Origin: Aradus depressus
Lineage: Eukaryota > Arthropoda > Insecta > Hemiptera > Aradidae
NCBI GenBank assembly: GCA_963662175.1
Contig: OY759223.1
Coordinates: 5,055,549-5,119,548, forward strand
Length of the DNA stretch: 64,000 nucleotides
Direction of reading: 5' to 3'
Shown here: positions 52,413 through 61,556 of the stretch, in pieces
Layout: each line of letters begins with the position of its first letter
How positions within the stretch are numbered: the first letter of the stretch is position 1
Notes under the pieces: model-generated
The model's input: the letters and a program-made list of their open reading frames with translations, nothing else
What the model was told of the DNA's origin: nothing
The model's database searches: none
Translations under genes and position numbers: made by a program

Positions 52413-52677
52413 AATAGCCTGGGCTTTAGCTACACATCGCCTACTACCAGAGCGCTCTCTCGTCACTCTGGTGGACTTGAGCCCGACTCTACTGTGGGAG
52501 TCCTAAATGTATATTCACCTAGTGTAGGGCTCTTTAATGAGTACCTGACATCGTACAGGCTCAGGACCATTGCTTAACGTTCCATCCGAAAGGACGGCCG
52601 AGTTTCGAACCCCCAATCTTGAGCTCAGTAAGCAATACCACTGCAATACGAATACCACTGAGCTACCCGCGCCCTCC
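52413..52677 (-). mobile_element. SINE S copy, minus strand, abutting the previous one
   Basis: AGCCTGGGCTTTAGCTACAC, CCAGAGCGCTCTCTCGTCAC, TCGTACAGGCTCAGGACCAT, then a jump to GAGTTTCGAACCCCCAATCT and the head end GAGCTACCCGCGCCCTCC; the hairpin is deleted. Facing the previous copy, it makes an inverted SINE pair. Confidence 0.85.
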
Positions 52678-52904
52678 AATGTTAGGTCGATTAATAACAC
52701 CAGACGAAAAACAAATGTTAGTATTCTAAAATTAACCACAGATTATATAAGTAGTTATTTTAGCGATGTTATTTTTTTGCTAAAAAATTTGCATGATTTA
52801 CCTACGTGAAATTTTGTATTAATATGGCGTGGAACCAACGCACTGTATTTTTTTCTGGTAATTTATGGATACAAAGGGTGGATACACAAGTAATCCCGGG
52901 AAAA

Positions 52905-53125
52905 ACGCCAGGGCTTTTAGATACGAGGTCATGTCGAATAATACCAGAGCGCTCTGGTGGACATGAGCCTCACTCTGCTGCAGGAGTCCAAAGTTTTACC
53001 TAAGGGTAAGGGTGTCGAGTAACCTGACATTGGAAAGGCTCGAAACTATCGCTTAACGTCCTATTAGAAGGACGGCGTGCTCATAGATGACAAAACCTAA
53101 TTCCCATGACATAACTTCCCCTTTA
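52905..53125 (-). mobile_element. SINE S copy fragment followed by an H head scrap
   Basis: GCCAGGGCTTTTAGATACGA, GGACATGAGCCTCACTCTGC and GAAGGACGGCGTGCTCA to about 53085. Then CCCATGACATAACTTCCCCT at 53093-53115, an H-family head on the minus strand. Confidence 0.75.
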
Positions 53126-53787
53126 CTATATAAAGGAAAGCAAAATGATACAAATAGTGTCATCAGCCCAAAACCAACATGGATCTGTCCACCATAAAAA
53201 AAAAAAAAAAAACACCCCATGTTAATTGTTATTAACACTTTTTCTGGACTGAAACCTCCCCAACAATGCGGGCCTCCTGGCGGCTCTCCTAATTACATTG
53301 TTACATTGTTGCTAACAATGGCCAGCCCCCACCCTAGCCCAACTCACAATGGTAATACTTTCACTGGACTCTCAACACCAGCCTCAGTGAGACCTACATT
53401 AATTTCCCTCTTTTCATTACACCCCCTCCCCCCCTCCCTTTTTTCGTTCCCCCTCTCCTTTTGTTTCAAAAAACATTCCCACTGTTCCATAACCCCCACC
53501 CCTGACCACTTCCCCCACCCCCGGTCCCTTCCCCACCCCTGGAAACTTCCCCCACCCTACCCTCCAGCATGTCTTACTCCTGGCGAGGAGCCAAGGTTTT
53601 TTTTTTACAGAAGCTACTCAATATTTCATTATTTCTTTTTCCCTTCTCGTTAACCAGAGAGTGTTTTAATTAAAGTGAGATAAATGTCTCTCACATAGTT
53701 AAATGATTCAGAATGGTGCCAATTTTTATATAATGACCCAATAAGCAAGATAATAATGAAATGGATGACTAATAGAACATATATTAT
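53126..53787. other. pyrimidine-rich stretch without gene
   Basis: The 144-codon frame at 53219-53653 is a Pro/Leu/Ser-rich translation of C-rich sequence (53420-53575) and shows no domain; I do not regard it as a gene. Confidence 0.5.
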
Positions 53788-53789
53788 TA

Positions 53790-54600
53790 CAGTAGAGCCT
53801 CGATTATCCGAAAGTCAGTAATCGAAACGTTCAATTATCCGAACTGGCTTCATGGAAAAAAAAATCAAATTAGTTTTTCCATGAACTTGCATGAGTGAAG
53901 CCTAATAATTTTTAAAAAGAGCGTTGTTAGCTGTATAAGGGATATCAGTTTTTTGATGAATTCAGTTTGACGGGCAGACAGTCAATATTGGTTTACTAAG
54001 AACTAACTTAGATGTCTATGTATGTAATTTGTTCATTGGTTTTTTCCACTGAATCCCTTTCCATTCGTATGGTCGGTTACCAAATCATTCATTGTGAGGT
54101 GTACATTGAATTAGTTAGTGGTCACATATTTTAAGTAAAACTTACAACATGTCGACAAAAAGGAAACGAGTAGTGCTTTCATTAAAAGATAAAATGGAAA
54201 TTATTATGTGGCTGAAGAAAGGTGAAACGGGTCAGGCATTAGCTATCAAGTTCGGTGTTGGTAAATCAACGATAACGGGAATAAAAAATAATTCTGATTC
54301 AATCGCTAGATATGCACTTAATCTTGACAGTGAGGAGGGCAGTTCATATCGTATAACTAAGAAAAAACCGAAATCCAAAGAAGATGCTGCATTCACATGG
54401 TTTTTGCAAAAACTGGCTTCTGGCAGCCCATATCTGGGCCCATTTTGTGTGAAAGAGCAGTGGAATTAAACATGAAGCTTGGAGGTGACTCTTCATTCAT
54501 CGCAAGTTCTGGGTGGCTGAAAAATTTCGATTATCCGAATTTTTGATTATCCGAACCAACCCACACAACATTAGTTCGGATAATCGACACTTGAATAATA
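53790..54600 (+). mobile_element. Tigger/pogo-like transposon, internally deleted
   Basis: The 5' end, after a TA dinucleotide, is CAGTAGAGCCTCGATTATCC-GAAAG, with a second TTATCCGAAC copy 35 bp in. The 3' end has TTTCGATTATCCGAATTTTT-GATTATCCGAACC and the inverse TTAGTTCGGATAATCGACAC at 54571-54590. A complete Tigger element usually exceeds 2 kb; this one is about 0.8 kb because the DDE region is gone. Confidence 0.88.
54149..54535 (+). pseudogene. Tigger-type transposase N-terminus (CENP-B-like HTH), truncated
   Basis: Starts MSTKRKRVVLSLKDKMEIIM, followed by KKGETGQALAIKFGVGKSTI (the first CENP-B-type helix-turn-helix, residues about 8-55), which in related transposases binds the terminal repeats. 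The frame opens at 54149 and stops at 54467-54469. A one-base frameshift near 54430 hides the continuation: ISGPILCERAVELNMKLGGD and SGWLKNF, the second HTH ('GP.L.E.A......L......F.AS.GWL..F'). Directly after GWLKNF the sequence becomes the 3' terminal repeat (CGATTATCCGAA), so the whole catalytic DDE domain is deleted. It could still encode a DNA-binding fragment, but not an active transposase. Confidence 0.9.
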
Positions 54601-55569
54601 GGTACTTTAAATCGGCGTTAAATGTTATATTTCTAAAGTAAATTGTCCGTAGAATTATTATTAAAATTCTTCGGGTCAATAAAGAGGATGGGTGGGTTCT
54701 GTCCGAGGTGTGGAGGCCGGTAGTATCCCAGGTCAACGCTAAGAAGACCAGGCCTGTCAACCAGTAAATTAAGCAGAAAAAAGTCCAAATTCTTCACTTT
54801 ATGAATGGACTTTGCTGAAATTTGGGGTATGGGGGGTCAAAACAAGTTTATGGGACGTGGCAGACCGCGGTTTTTTTCTGCCCAATTATTGACCAAAAAC
54901 TGGCCAATGTCCAATACATCATGAAAAAAGGCCAAATTGAAAAACAAATGGTGTATATGGGTTTTTGGGCATAAAATCTACCTCTTTTACTCTTGTAATA
55001 TTTTCGAAAAATGCATCCCCTTCCAGTTACAGCCCGTCAAAAAAAAAAGGGGTGAAAAAATAAATTCTTCAATAATGCAGAAACTCAAAATTAAACACAT
55101 GGAAGTTGTTTGTCATGCAAAAATGAACATTTTTGTTTAGTATAACTTTTTTCTGAAAACCAATATTTTCCGAGTTCTTCCTGAAAACCCCCAGAAAAAA
55201 TTATTTTTTTAGAGCGGCAGAGCGGTGAAAGTACGTATTTTAAATAATCCAAAAATAAATTTATAAATTATAAATAAATTCCACATAAACATTTTTTGTT
55301 TGTAACATTTTTTCCCACAATCCAAATTTTCCTGGATATGGACGGTTTTTCCACGGCAAGCTAAAGTTGTTTAATCACTATATTGACCAACTTCGAAAAT
55401 GGCCAGAATTAATTGAAATAAATAAAAAATGGCATTTATGGAAATTTTGGCCAAAAATAAGACTTTTTTATTCCATTCAATTTCCCGAAAAAAATGATAT
55501 CCCTAAAAGTTATAGGGGACACTCCCACCCCCCATTTTTGAAACGGCTATGACTTTTAAAGGTATCATT
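54601..55569. other. gene-free AT-rich stretch
   Basis: Nearly 1 kb with many A/T runs and TGGCC(A)-type words. No coding segment or shared repeat found. Confidence 0.45.
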
Positions 55570-55897
55570 TTTTCACTCCAGGAGTCGGGCATCAACATGA
55601 GCGGCGCCTGGCGGTCAACTCAGGAACTCAGCGGAATGAATGTTGGTATTGGTCGATGGCTGAACCAATCATAAAAATCACTGTGGAACCGCATTGCTGC
55701 CATTATCTCAAGTGAATTGAGAGTGCCACAGTCTGGCGGGCGAACCAATCACAAAATTACCAGGGACTTGTCAATCTGTTAGTTCTTGGAAGAGAGAGCG
55801 CCACTGTCAAGATAGGAGCTATAAAAAGGAGGATCCCCAGGTGAGAAATGTTCATAGTGACCCTGGAAATATTGTCAAAAAAAAAAAAAAAAAAAAA
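55570..55897 (+). other. promoter-like segment ending in poly(A), unclassified
   Basis: Two CCAAT boxes in similar surroundings (GAACCAATCATAAAAATCAC near 55663; CGAACCAATCACAAAAT near 55743) are followed by AGGAGCTATAAAAAGGAGG (TATA-like, near 55818) and an A run of about 19 at 55878-55896. It could be a retroposed promoter-containing transcript, a decayed LTR U3, or chance. The CCAAT-containing part looks like a rough duplication. Confidence 0.45.
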
Positions 55898-55962
55898 TGG
55901 AGGGAGAGCGAAAACTTAATTGATTGATTCGTGCTGGGGAAGTTCATTTCCGGTGATTCCGT
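55897..55962 (+). mobile_element. H element tail
   Basis: TGGAGGGAGAGCGAAAACTT, AATTGATTGATTCGTGCTGG, GGAAGTTCATTTCCGGTGAT: tail up to half of the hairpin. It follows the poly(A) directly. Confidence 0.8.
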
Positions 55963-55969
55963 ACATACA

Positions 55970-56055
55970 GTACTTTCTTATACCAACCACGCTTTTACAG
56001 ATCATTCTCTCTCCCCCTTTTCATATTAACATTACTGTGTATAAGAAAGTCACTC
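55970..56055. mobile_element. H3-like small inverted-repeat element
   Basis: AGTACTTTCTTATACCAACC at the left and TGTGTATAAGAAAGTCACTC at the right are inverted copies of ACTTTCTTATAC. The inside (GCTTTTACAG.TC..TCTCTC) resembles the inverse of 40970-41000. Confidence 0.6.
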
Positions 56056-56711
56056 TCAGAATCACGCTGAATAATGAAACAAAGAAAATGGGCACATTAC
56101 ATAAATTTAATCTTCTGTTCAAAGACTTCGATGTTTCTGTTCTGCATAATACCTACTGCTAAGCTGGATGACTCGCCGCGCCGCGCGCCCCCTTACTGAA
56201 ACCTGGTTTGAGAGTTCATTAACGATACATTTATCAGATGCCATCAACATACCCTACCGCTTCAACAAGTCTCTCTACGACGATATAAATTATCGTTAGA
56301 CTCATCAATAACCATCTCCTTTCTAATAGGCTCCACTGGGGGGATATCGTGTACAGAGGACTAGGACTGGATCTACTAGTATAATTCCGATTTACGATGA
56401 GGCCATGTTTGATTGGACAGTTTCCCAGACAGATCAGATTAGGAACATACCCCCAAGTTAGATGTGGATCGGCTAGCCCTCCCCCCTGTTTGTATAGACC
56501 TCCCCCATCCCCTCCATCTCTCTTGTGTAATATGCTGATGACAATGGAAGTCATGACACAGCCATTCATCACTCACAATCAGATTAGTTCGGTAATTAGT
56601 AGATTCCTATTGGACACCGCCAATATCAAAACAGGCCCACACTTTTATTTATCGTTCAATCACCGTACCACTTCATGTCTCAGATTTTACATCCACAGCA
56701 ACGACACCCCC
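56056..56711. other. gene-free stretch
   Basis: The opposing frames at 56234-56572 (-) and 56397-56822 (+) overlap each other and show no recognisable domain. Confidence 0.4.
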
Positions 56712-57000
56712 AAAAATAGGGTAAGTTGCATAATTGGTCAGAAATTCCATGCGCAGTTTTCAACGGAATTTCAACTTTTCCGACCTCCAAATTCTAAAAA
56801 AAAAAAAAATGTATGTCTGTGAACGCGATAACTCTCGATAGAACGAATATATCGACACGAAATTTAATATGTGAATACAGAACCCTCTTACGACGGTATA
56901 TATTGTTTTTTAGCCAAATCGACCAAAGAAGAAGTGGGATTAGGGCAGAGAATTAACTCAAAAACTCTAATAACTGGAGTATTGAATATATAGACTTCAT
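56712..57000 (+). mobile_element. H element, head and one subrepeat
   Basis: AATAGGGTAAGTTGCATAAT, TTTTCAACGGAATTTCAACT, TTTCCGACCTCCAAATTC, GAACGCGATAACTCTCGATA, GTGGGATTAGGGCAGAG. Confidence 0.82.
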
Positions 57001-57039
57001 TGAATTCCAGAAGCCTAAACATTTCATGTCTCAGATTTT

Positions 57040-58045
57040 ACTTCTTCACCTGTATAAAATATAGGGAAGGTACGTAATCAGTCAGAAATTCGATACGGAC
57101 TTTTCAACGGAATTTCAATTTTGTCGACCTCCAATTTTCAAATATGAAAAAAAAGGTCTGTCTGTGAGTCTGTAAACACGATAACTCTTGATAGAAAGAA
57201 TGCATCGACACGAAATTTTATATGTAAATCCAGAACCCTCGAACGACGACACCTATAGTTTTTCAGTCAAATCGACGAAAGGGAAGGGAGGGATTAGGGG
57301 AGAGGATTAACAGAAAAGCTCGAATAACTGCCGATAGAATGACTGTATCGACACGAAATTTCATATGTGTATACAAAACCCCATAAGGACGACACATTAA
57401 TTTTTAGCGGAATCGGCCGAAGGAAATAGGAGGCTAAACTCAAAAATTGCATTAACTGCCATTGTAATAAATGTATTGAAATTAAATTTCAAAATCCTAT
57501 GAGGGCGGCAACTAAACATTTTCAGCAAAATCGAACGAAGAGAAATGAGTTACCTGAGAGGGGGCTCAACTCATATACCTTAATAACTGCCGATGTAATG
57601 AATGTATCGACATGAAATTTAGTTGAGGATTCAGAAGCCACTATATAAGTCCAATATTGAGGGCGCCGGTAGCTCAGTGGTATGCTTGCTTGACTTCTGA
57701 GCTCAAGGTCGTGGGTTCGTAGCCCGACCGAGGCCCTTAGTTTATTTTATCTGGGAGGTAAAATAAACTTAAGCACGCCGTCCTTCGGATGGGACGTTAA
57801 GCGATGGTCCCGAGCCTGTACGATGTCAGGTACTCGTTAAAGACCCCTACCCTAGATGAATAAAAATTTAGGGTAGGCAAAATTTAGGACTCCCACAGTA
57901 GAGTCGGGCTCATGTCCACCAGAGTGACGAAAGAGCGCTCTGGTAGTAGGCGATATGACCTCGTAGTTAAAGCCCGGGCATGAGTCATAAAACCTAAACC
58001 TAAACCTAAAAGTCCAATATTGGGTTGTCAGTCCAAACGTCGATT
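57040..58045 (+). mobile_element. H element, reference copy, with nested SINE S
   Basis: Head at 57044-57180 (ACTTCTTCACCTGTATAAAA, TATAGGGAAGGTACGTAATC, TTTTCAACGGAATTTCAATT), then four subrepeats starting near 57180, 57324, 57452 and 57583. Each has ATAACT..CGAT(A/G)TAATGAATGTATCG, GACGACAC.T, TTTTCAGC.AAATCG and GGGATTAGGGG. The tail begins AAATTTAGTTGAGGATTCAG and is split by SINE S, resuming CAGTCCAAACGTCGATTG; the hairpin is lost. The clearest view of the internal subrepeats. Confidence 0.88.
57647..58022 (+). mobile_element. SINE S copy, full length, 13-bp TSD
   Basis: AAGTCCAATATTG at 57647-57659 and 58010-58022. Head GAGGGCGCCGGTAGCTCAGT, tail AAAACCTAAACCTAAACCTA. Here the tail unit is CCTAAA, a variant of CCTAA. 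Very close in sequence to 58434-58780, so both are probably recent. Confidence 0.95.
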
Positions 58046-58421
58046 GAATGACATGAATCGTGTTTGTTATTTCACAAAGACTGAGGTACTTTATGAAGGC
58101 TCCCTATCCTAGGAAAGAAATCCTGGTTAAGGAGAAGAAATGAGACTTTACATATGATATTAAATACTTGCAATGTGATATTCTGCATCGTTGCATTGGA
58201 TGCAAGTTTTTTTTGTGTTTGTTAACAAGATAGATGTACAAACTTTTCAAGCACTTTTCCATGAAGATGAATCCCCTATTATATGAAGTTTTGTACATGT
58301 TATAAAGTTTAGTTTGAAAATTTCTATTTGTAAAAGATAATATTGAAGAAAATCTGTGAGAGAAGAACCTGCATGTTGACAGAATACAAAATATATTGTG
58401 ATGTAAACATTATTATTTATA
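58046..58421. other. gene-free stretch
   Basis: No recognised feature. The minus-strand 64-codon frame is unremarkable. Confidence 0.4.
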
Positions 58422-58792
58422 TAAAAACAGCTGGGGGCGCCGGTAGCTCAGTGGTATGCGTGCTTGACTTCTGAGCTCAAGGTCGTGGGTTCGTAACCCG
58501 ACCGAGGCCCTTAGTTTATTTTATCTGGGAGGTAAAATAAACTTAAGCACGCCGTCCTTCGGATGGGACGTTAAGCGATGGTCCCGAGCCTGTACGATGT
58601 CAGGTACTCGTTAAAGACCCCTAACCTAGATGCCTAAAAAAATTTAGGGTAGGCAAAATTTAGGACTCCCACAGTAGAGTCGGGCTCATGTCCACCAGAG
58701 TGACGAAAGAGCGCTCTGGTAGTAGGCGATATGACCTCGTTGTTAAAGCCCGGGCATGAGTCATAAAACCTAACCTAACCTAAAAACAGCTG
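58422..58792 (+). mobile_element. SINE S copy, full length, 12-bp TSD
   Basis: TAAAAACAGCTG at 58422-58433 and 58781-58792. Complete head, body and AAAACCTAACCTAACC tail. Confidence 0.95.
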
Positions 58793-59194
58793 TTAAAAAC
58801 ATGTAAGATGGTTCAGTCGCATTTTAAAAAGGATCAGCTGTTTATATAGTCAAAGGACAGTCTAAGGAGAGTAGTTTAGAGTGAACACAGTGGAAGTACA
58901 TAGATGCACCAAGGTATTTTTTATTTATTTATATATATACATATATATATATATGCCCAATATAAGAATTTTAAAGAGTGACAAAATAAGAGAGACTAAG
59001 TAGTTTTAGAAATTAATTTAAGATTTTTCTTGTAAATAATTTGATTTTTTTCATTTTCCAATCTTAGTTTTCAAATTTATAATGTAGGTTAATAACCCAA
59101 TATTTTGGCTGATATGCTTAGACCATAAGGCCACAAACCAAAAAAAAAAAAAAATAAAAAACCCCAATATTTGTTCTCTATTCTATGCTATTCA
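58793..59194. other. gene-free AT-rich stretch
   Basis: (TA)-rich tract around 58925-58955 and an A run at about 59139-59152. Confidence 0.45.
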
Positions 59195-59465
59195 TTTTCC
59201 CTGTGAACCAAGTAAGATAATTTATACCTTTGGTTTAGATTTAACATTTTTGCAAATTTAGGGAACAAGATGGAATCTTATTATTATCTTTAGAAGAAAT
59301 TCAAATGAAATAATTATTAATTAAATGTTTTTTAAATTCGTGCATTTTCTTCAAAATATGACGTCTTGAACTATCGATATTTTTGGGCCCTTTTCGGAAA
59401 CTACTGTAGAAATCAAAATTTAATAGAAGATCAGCAACAATTTCTACAGGAAATATGTAAATATT
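59195..59465 (-). repeat. repeat D copy, minus strand
   Basis: AAGATAATTTATACCTTTGG, GGAACAAGATGGAATCTTAT, ATGACGTCTTGAACTATCG, GGGCCCTTTTCGGAAACTAC, TGTAGAAATCAAAATTTAAT, CAATTTCTACAGGAAAT: the inverse of 9725-10020. Confidence 0.78.
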
Positions 59466-59599
59466 TATTATATATATTTTAATTTGATTTTAATTATTAT
59501 TTAATTAATACATTTTTTTATTATCATAATAGAGTACAGAATAAATAGCAAAGACAACGACTGAAAAAGACCTTCCCTCGTATTGTCAAAGAAAGTCTT

Positions 59600-59850
59600 A
59601 AAAAATTAATAAAAAATGTCTTTCTGTCTGTGAACACGATTGTTCCCGATAGAATGAATTTAATTTATATGTGACTCCAGAACCCTCCAAAGACGACATC
59701 TATTGGTTTTCAGACAAATTGATCAGAAAGAAGCCGGGGAAACCCCAAAGGACAACACATTACTCTTCAACGGGAGGGGAAGGGGGGGGGGGGGGGGGAT
59801 CTGAAGGGAGCTCTACTCAAAAATCACAGTAACTACTGATGTAACGAATG
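59600..59850 (+). mobile_element. H element subrepeats
   Basis: TCTGTGAACACGATTGTTCC-CGATAGAATG, CCAGAACCCTCCAAAGACGA, TTTTCAGACAAATTGATCAG, a G run at 59780-59799, AGTAACTACTGATGTAACGA. Cut by the following SINE S. Confidence 0.78.
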
Positions 59851-59857
59851 TATCAGT

Positions 59858-60052
59858 ATAACTACGTGCTCATATTGCCTACGACCAGAGTGCGATTCGT
59901 CGCGTAGGTACTCTACTGTGGTAGTCCTAGAGGGTTTATTACCTAAGGGTAGGGGTCTAGCTTAACGTATCATCCGAAGGATAGCGTGCTCAAGGTTTTT
60001 TCATCTTGAGCTCATTCGGCTAGCACGTTACCTCTGACCTACCGGCGCCCTC
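59858..60052 (-). mobile_element. SINE S copy, decayed
   Basis: ACTACGTGCTCATATTGCCT, ACCTAAGGGTAGGGGTCTAG, CATCCGAAGGATAGCGTGCT, AAGGTTTTTTCATCTTGAGC, GACCTACCGGCGCCCTC; several internal deletions. Confidence 0.8.
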
Positions 60053-60084
60053 TGATAATGTAGAATTATCAGATTCAAATAGAG

Positions 60085-60140
60085 AAATATAACGCACACT
60101 CTCAGGCAACACCGAGTATCCTGGCTAGTTTCACATACTC
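60085..60140 (-). repeat. repeat E 5' end fragment
   Basis: In + reading, GAAATATAACGCACACTCTC, AGGCAACACCGAGTATCCTG and GCTAGTTTC: the inverse of ACTAGC...GTTGCC. Confidence 0.55.
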
Positions 60141-60591
60141 GTACTTCCCAACAGAATTATTTGGAATTCCAGGACATTTCCCTGGAAATTCAGTAAGTAT
60201 TCAGTGAAGATATGGTCTCCAGGCCTCGTCTTAGAAGTCAACCTTAGTGAGTTAAAGGCAGAAAGTTAGCTAGGAGGAACGTACATTAGTTAGCTGTGTG
60301 TCAGAGCGGCGGTTCTTCGTCGTCCCGCTCAGCACCACTTTCGTTCCGCCTCTGTCTTCTTCATCAGAACAAAATGTCTGCCTCTTACACTACAGTTCCG
60401 GCACTGTCATTAACAAAACCAACCTTCTTCAGTGTCATTCATGTCTGGGAAGGTGTATGAATAAGTAGTAACCTTTTCACTTCCACAGATAAAGATGATG
60501 ACAATAATGATAGAATAATGATAAATGATAAATGTCAATATGTACTATGATAACTGAAAAATATAAAATAACAAATAAATAAAAATAAAAA
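60141..60591. other. gene-free stretch
   Basis: No recognised feature. Confidence 0.4.
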
Positions 60592-60665
60592 CGTCGTCGG
60601 TAAATCATCGGAAATGTCCTTCCCCAGAACGAAATAATCAATTACATTTTCGCTTCCTCTCCAAA
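60592..60665 (-). mobile_element. H element 3' tail, minus strand
   Basis: CGTCGTCGGTAAATCATCGG, AAATGTCCTTCCCCAGAACG, ATTTTCGCTTCCTCTCCAAA, GCCGG. Confidence 0.82.
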
Positions 60666-60666
60666 G

Positions 60667-60937
60667 CCGGTAACACGGCGGGTTCGAAACCCTGTCGAGG
60701 CCCTTAGTTTATTTTGTTTGGATGGTAAACCGTCCTTCGGATGGGTCGTTAAGCGATGGTCCCCGAGCCTGTATGATGTCAGATACTCGTTAAAAACCCC
60801 TATCTAGGTGCTTAAAAATGTACAGTAGGCAAAATTTAGGACTCCCATAATAGAATCGGGCTCATGTCCACCTGAGTGACGAAAGCACGCCCTAGTTATA
60901 GGCGATATGATTTTGTAGTTAAAGCCCGGGCATAAGT
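60667..60937 (+). mobile_element. SINE S copy, head and tail trimmed
   Basis: Starts inside the B box (GGCGGGTTCGAAACCCTGTC) and runs to AAAGCCCGGGCATAAGTCAG, where the downstream tandem repeat begins. Confidence 0.88.
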
Positions 60938-61454
60938 CAGCGGTCACTCTCAGTCCAACTTAATTCCTTGACGCGCCGAGAGAGCTCGGGATAATACAGA
61001 AAGATATCTGTGGAGGAACTCTGTCAAAAATGTAATAAAAAAACCTGAGAACCGTTGATGATTAATTTTTCAGAGCGACTAAAGAGCACTAGGTTAGTAG
61101 CAAATATGATCTTGTAGTTAAAGCTCGGCGTGAGTCAGTGGTCACTCTCAGCCCAACTTAATTTCCTTGGCGCGCCGAGAGAGCTCGGGATATAACAGAA
61201 GGATATCTGCCGAGGGACTCTGTCAAAAATGTAAAAAAAAAGCCTGAGAACCGTTGATGATTAATTTTTCAGAGCGACTAAAGAGCACTAGGTTAGTAGC
61301 AAATATGATCTTGTAGTTAAAGCTCGGCGTGAGTCAGTGGTCACTCTCAGCCCAACTTAATTTCCTTGGCGCGCCGAGAGAGCTCGGGATATAACAGAAG
61401 GATATCTGCCGAGGGACTCTGTCAAAAATGTAAAAAAAAAGCCTGAGAACCGTT
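60936..61454. repeat. about 199-bp tandem repeat, 2.6 units
   Basis: Units start at 60936, 61134 and 61333 with GTCAG(C/T)GGTCACTCTCAG. Each contains GGCGCGCCGAGAGAGCTCGG, GGATATCTG, GACTCTGTCAAAAATGTA, GCCTGAGAACCGTTGATGAT, and a SINE S 3' portion (GAGCACTAGGTTAGTAGCAA, TTGTAGTTAAAGCTCGGCGT). The last unit stops at GCCTGAGAACCGTTTAGATG. Units 2 and 3 are almost identical. Confidence 0.92.
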
Positions 61455-61556
61455 TAGATGTTTCATTAATTTATGCGAAAACGATTGGTCGATTAGTCTT
61501 ATCGAATAATTGACCCTTTCAAAATTTATGTTATTTACGAAATTTTTTTGTTTCAG

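Noticed and set aside
53219..53653. 144-codon open frame
   Set aside because: Pro/Leu/Ser-rich translation of a C-rich tract, no domain, no splice context, and a low-complexity explanation is sufficient.
56234..56822. Opposing frames of 112 and 141 codons
   Set aside because: They overlap antisense, have no recognised motifs, and the latter runs into an H element.
57180..57659. Regularly spaced repeats of about 140 bp that might suggest a CRISPR-like array
   Set aside because: The whole unit is conserved, with no unique spacers, the context is an insect intron, and the units are internal to a transposable element.
58763..58780. Interstitial telomeric repeats (CCTAACCTAACC)
   Set aside because: Only two to three units, always at the end of SINE S and inside its target duplication; they are SINE tails, not telomere arrays.
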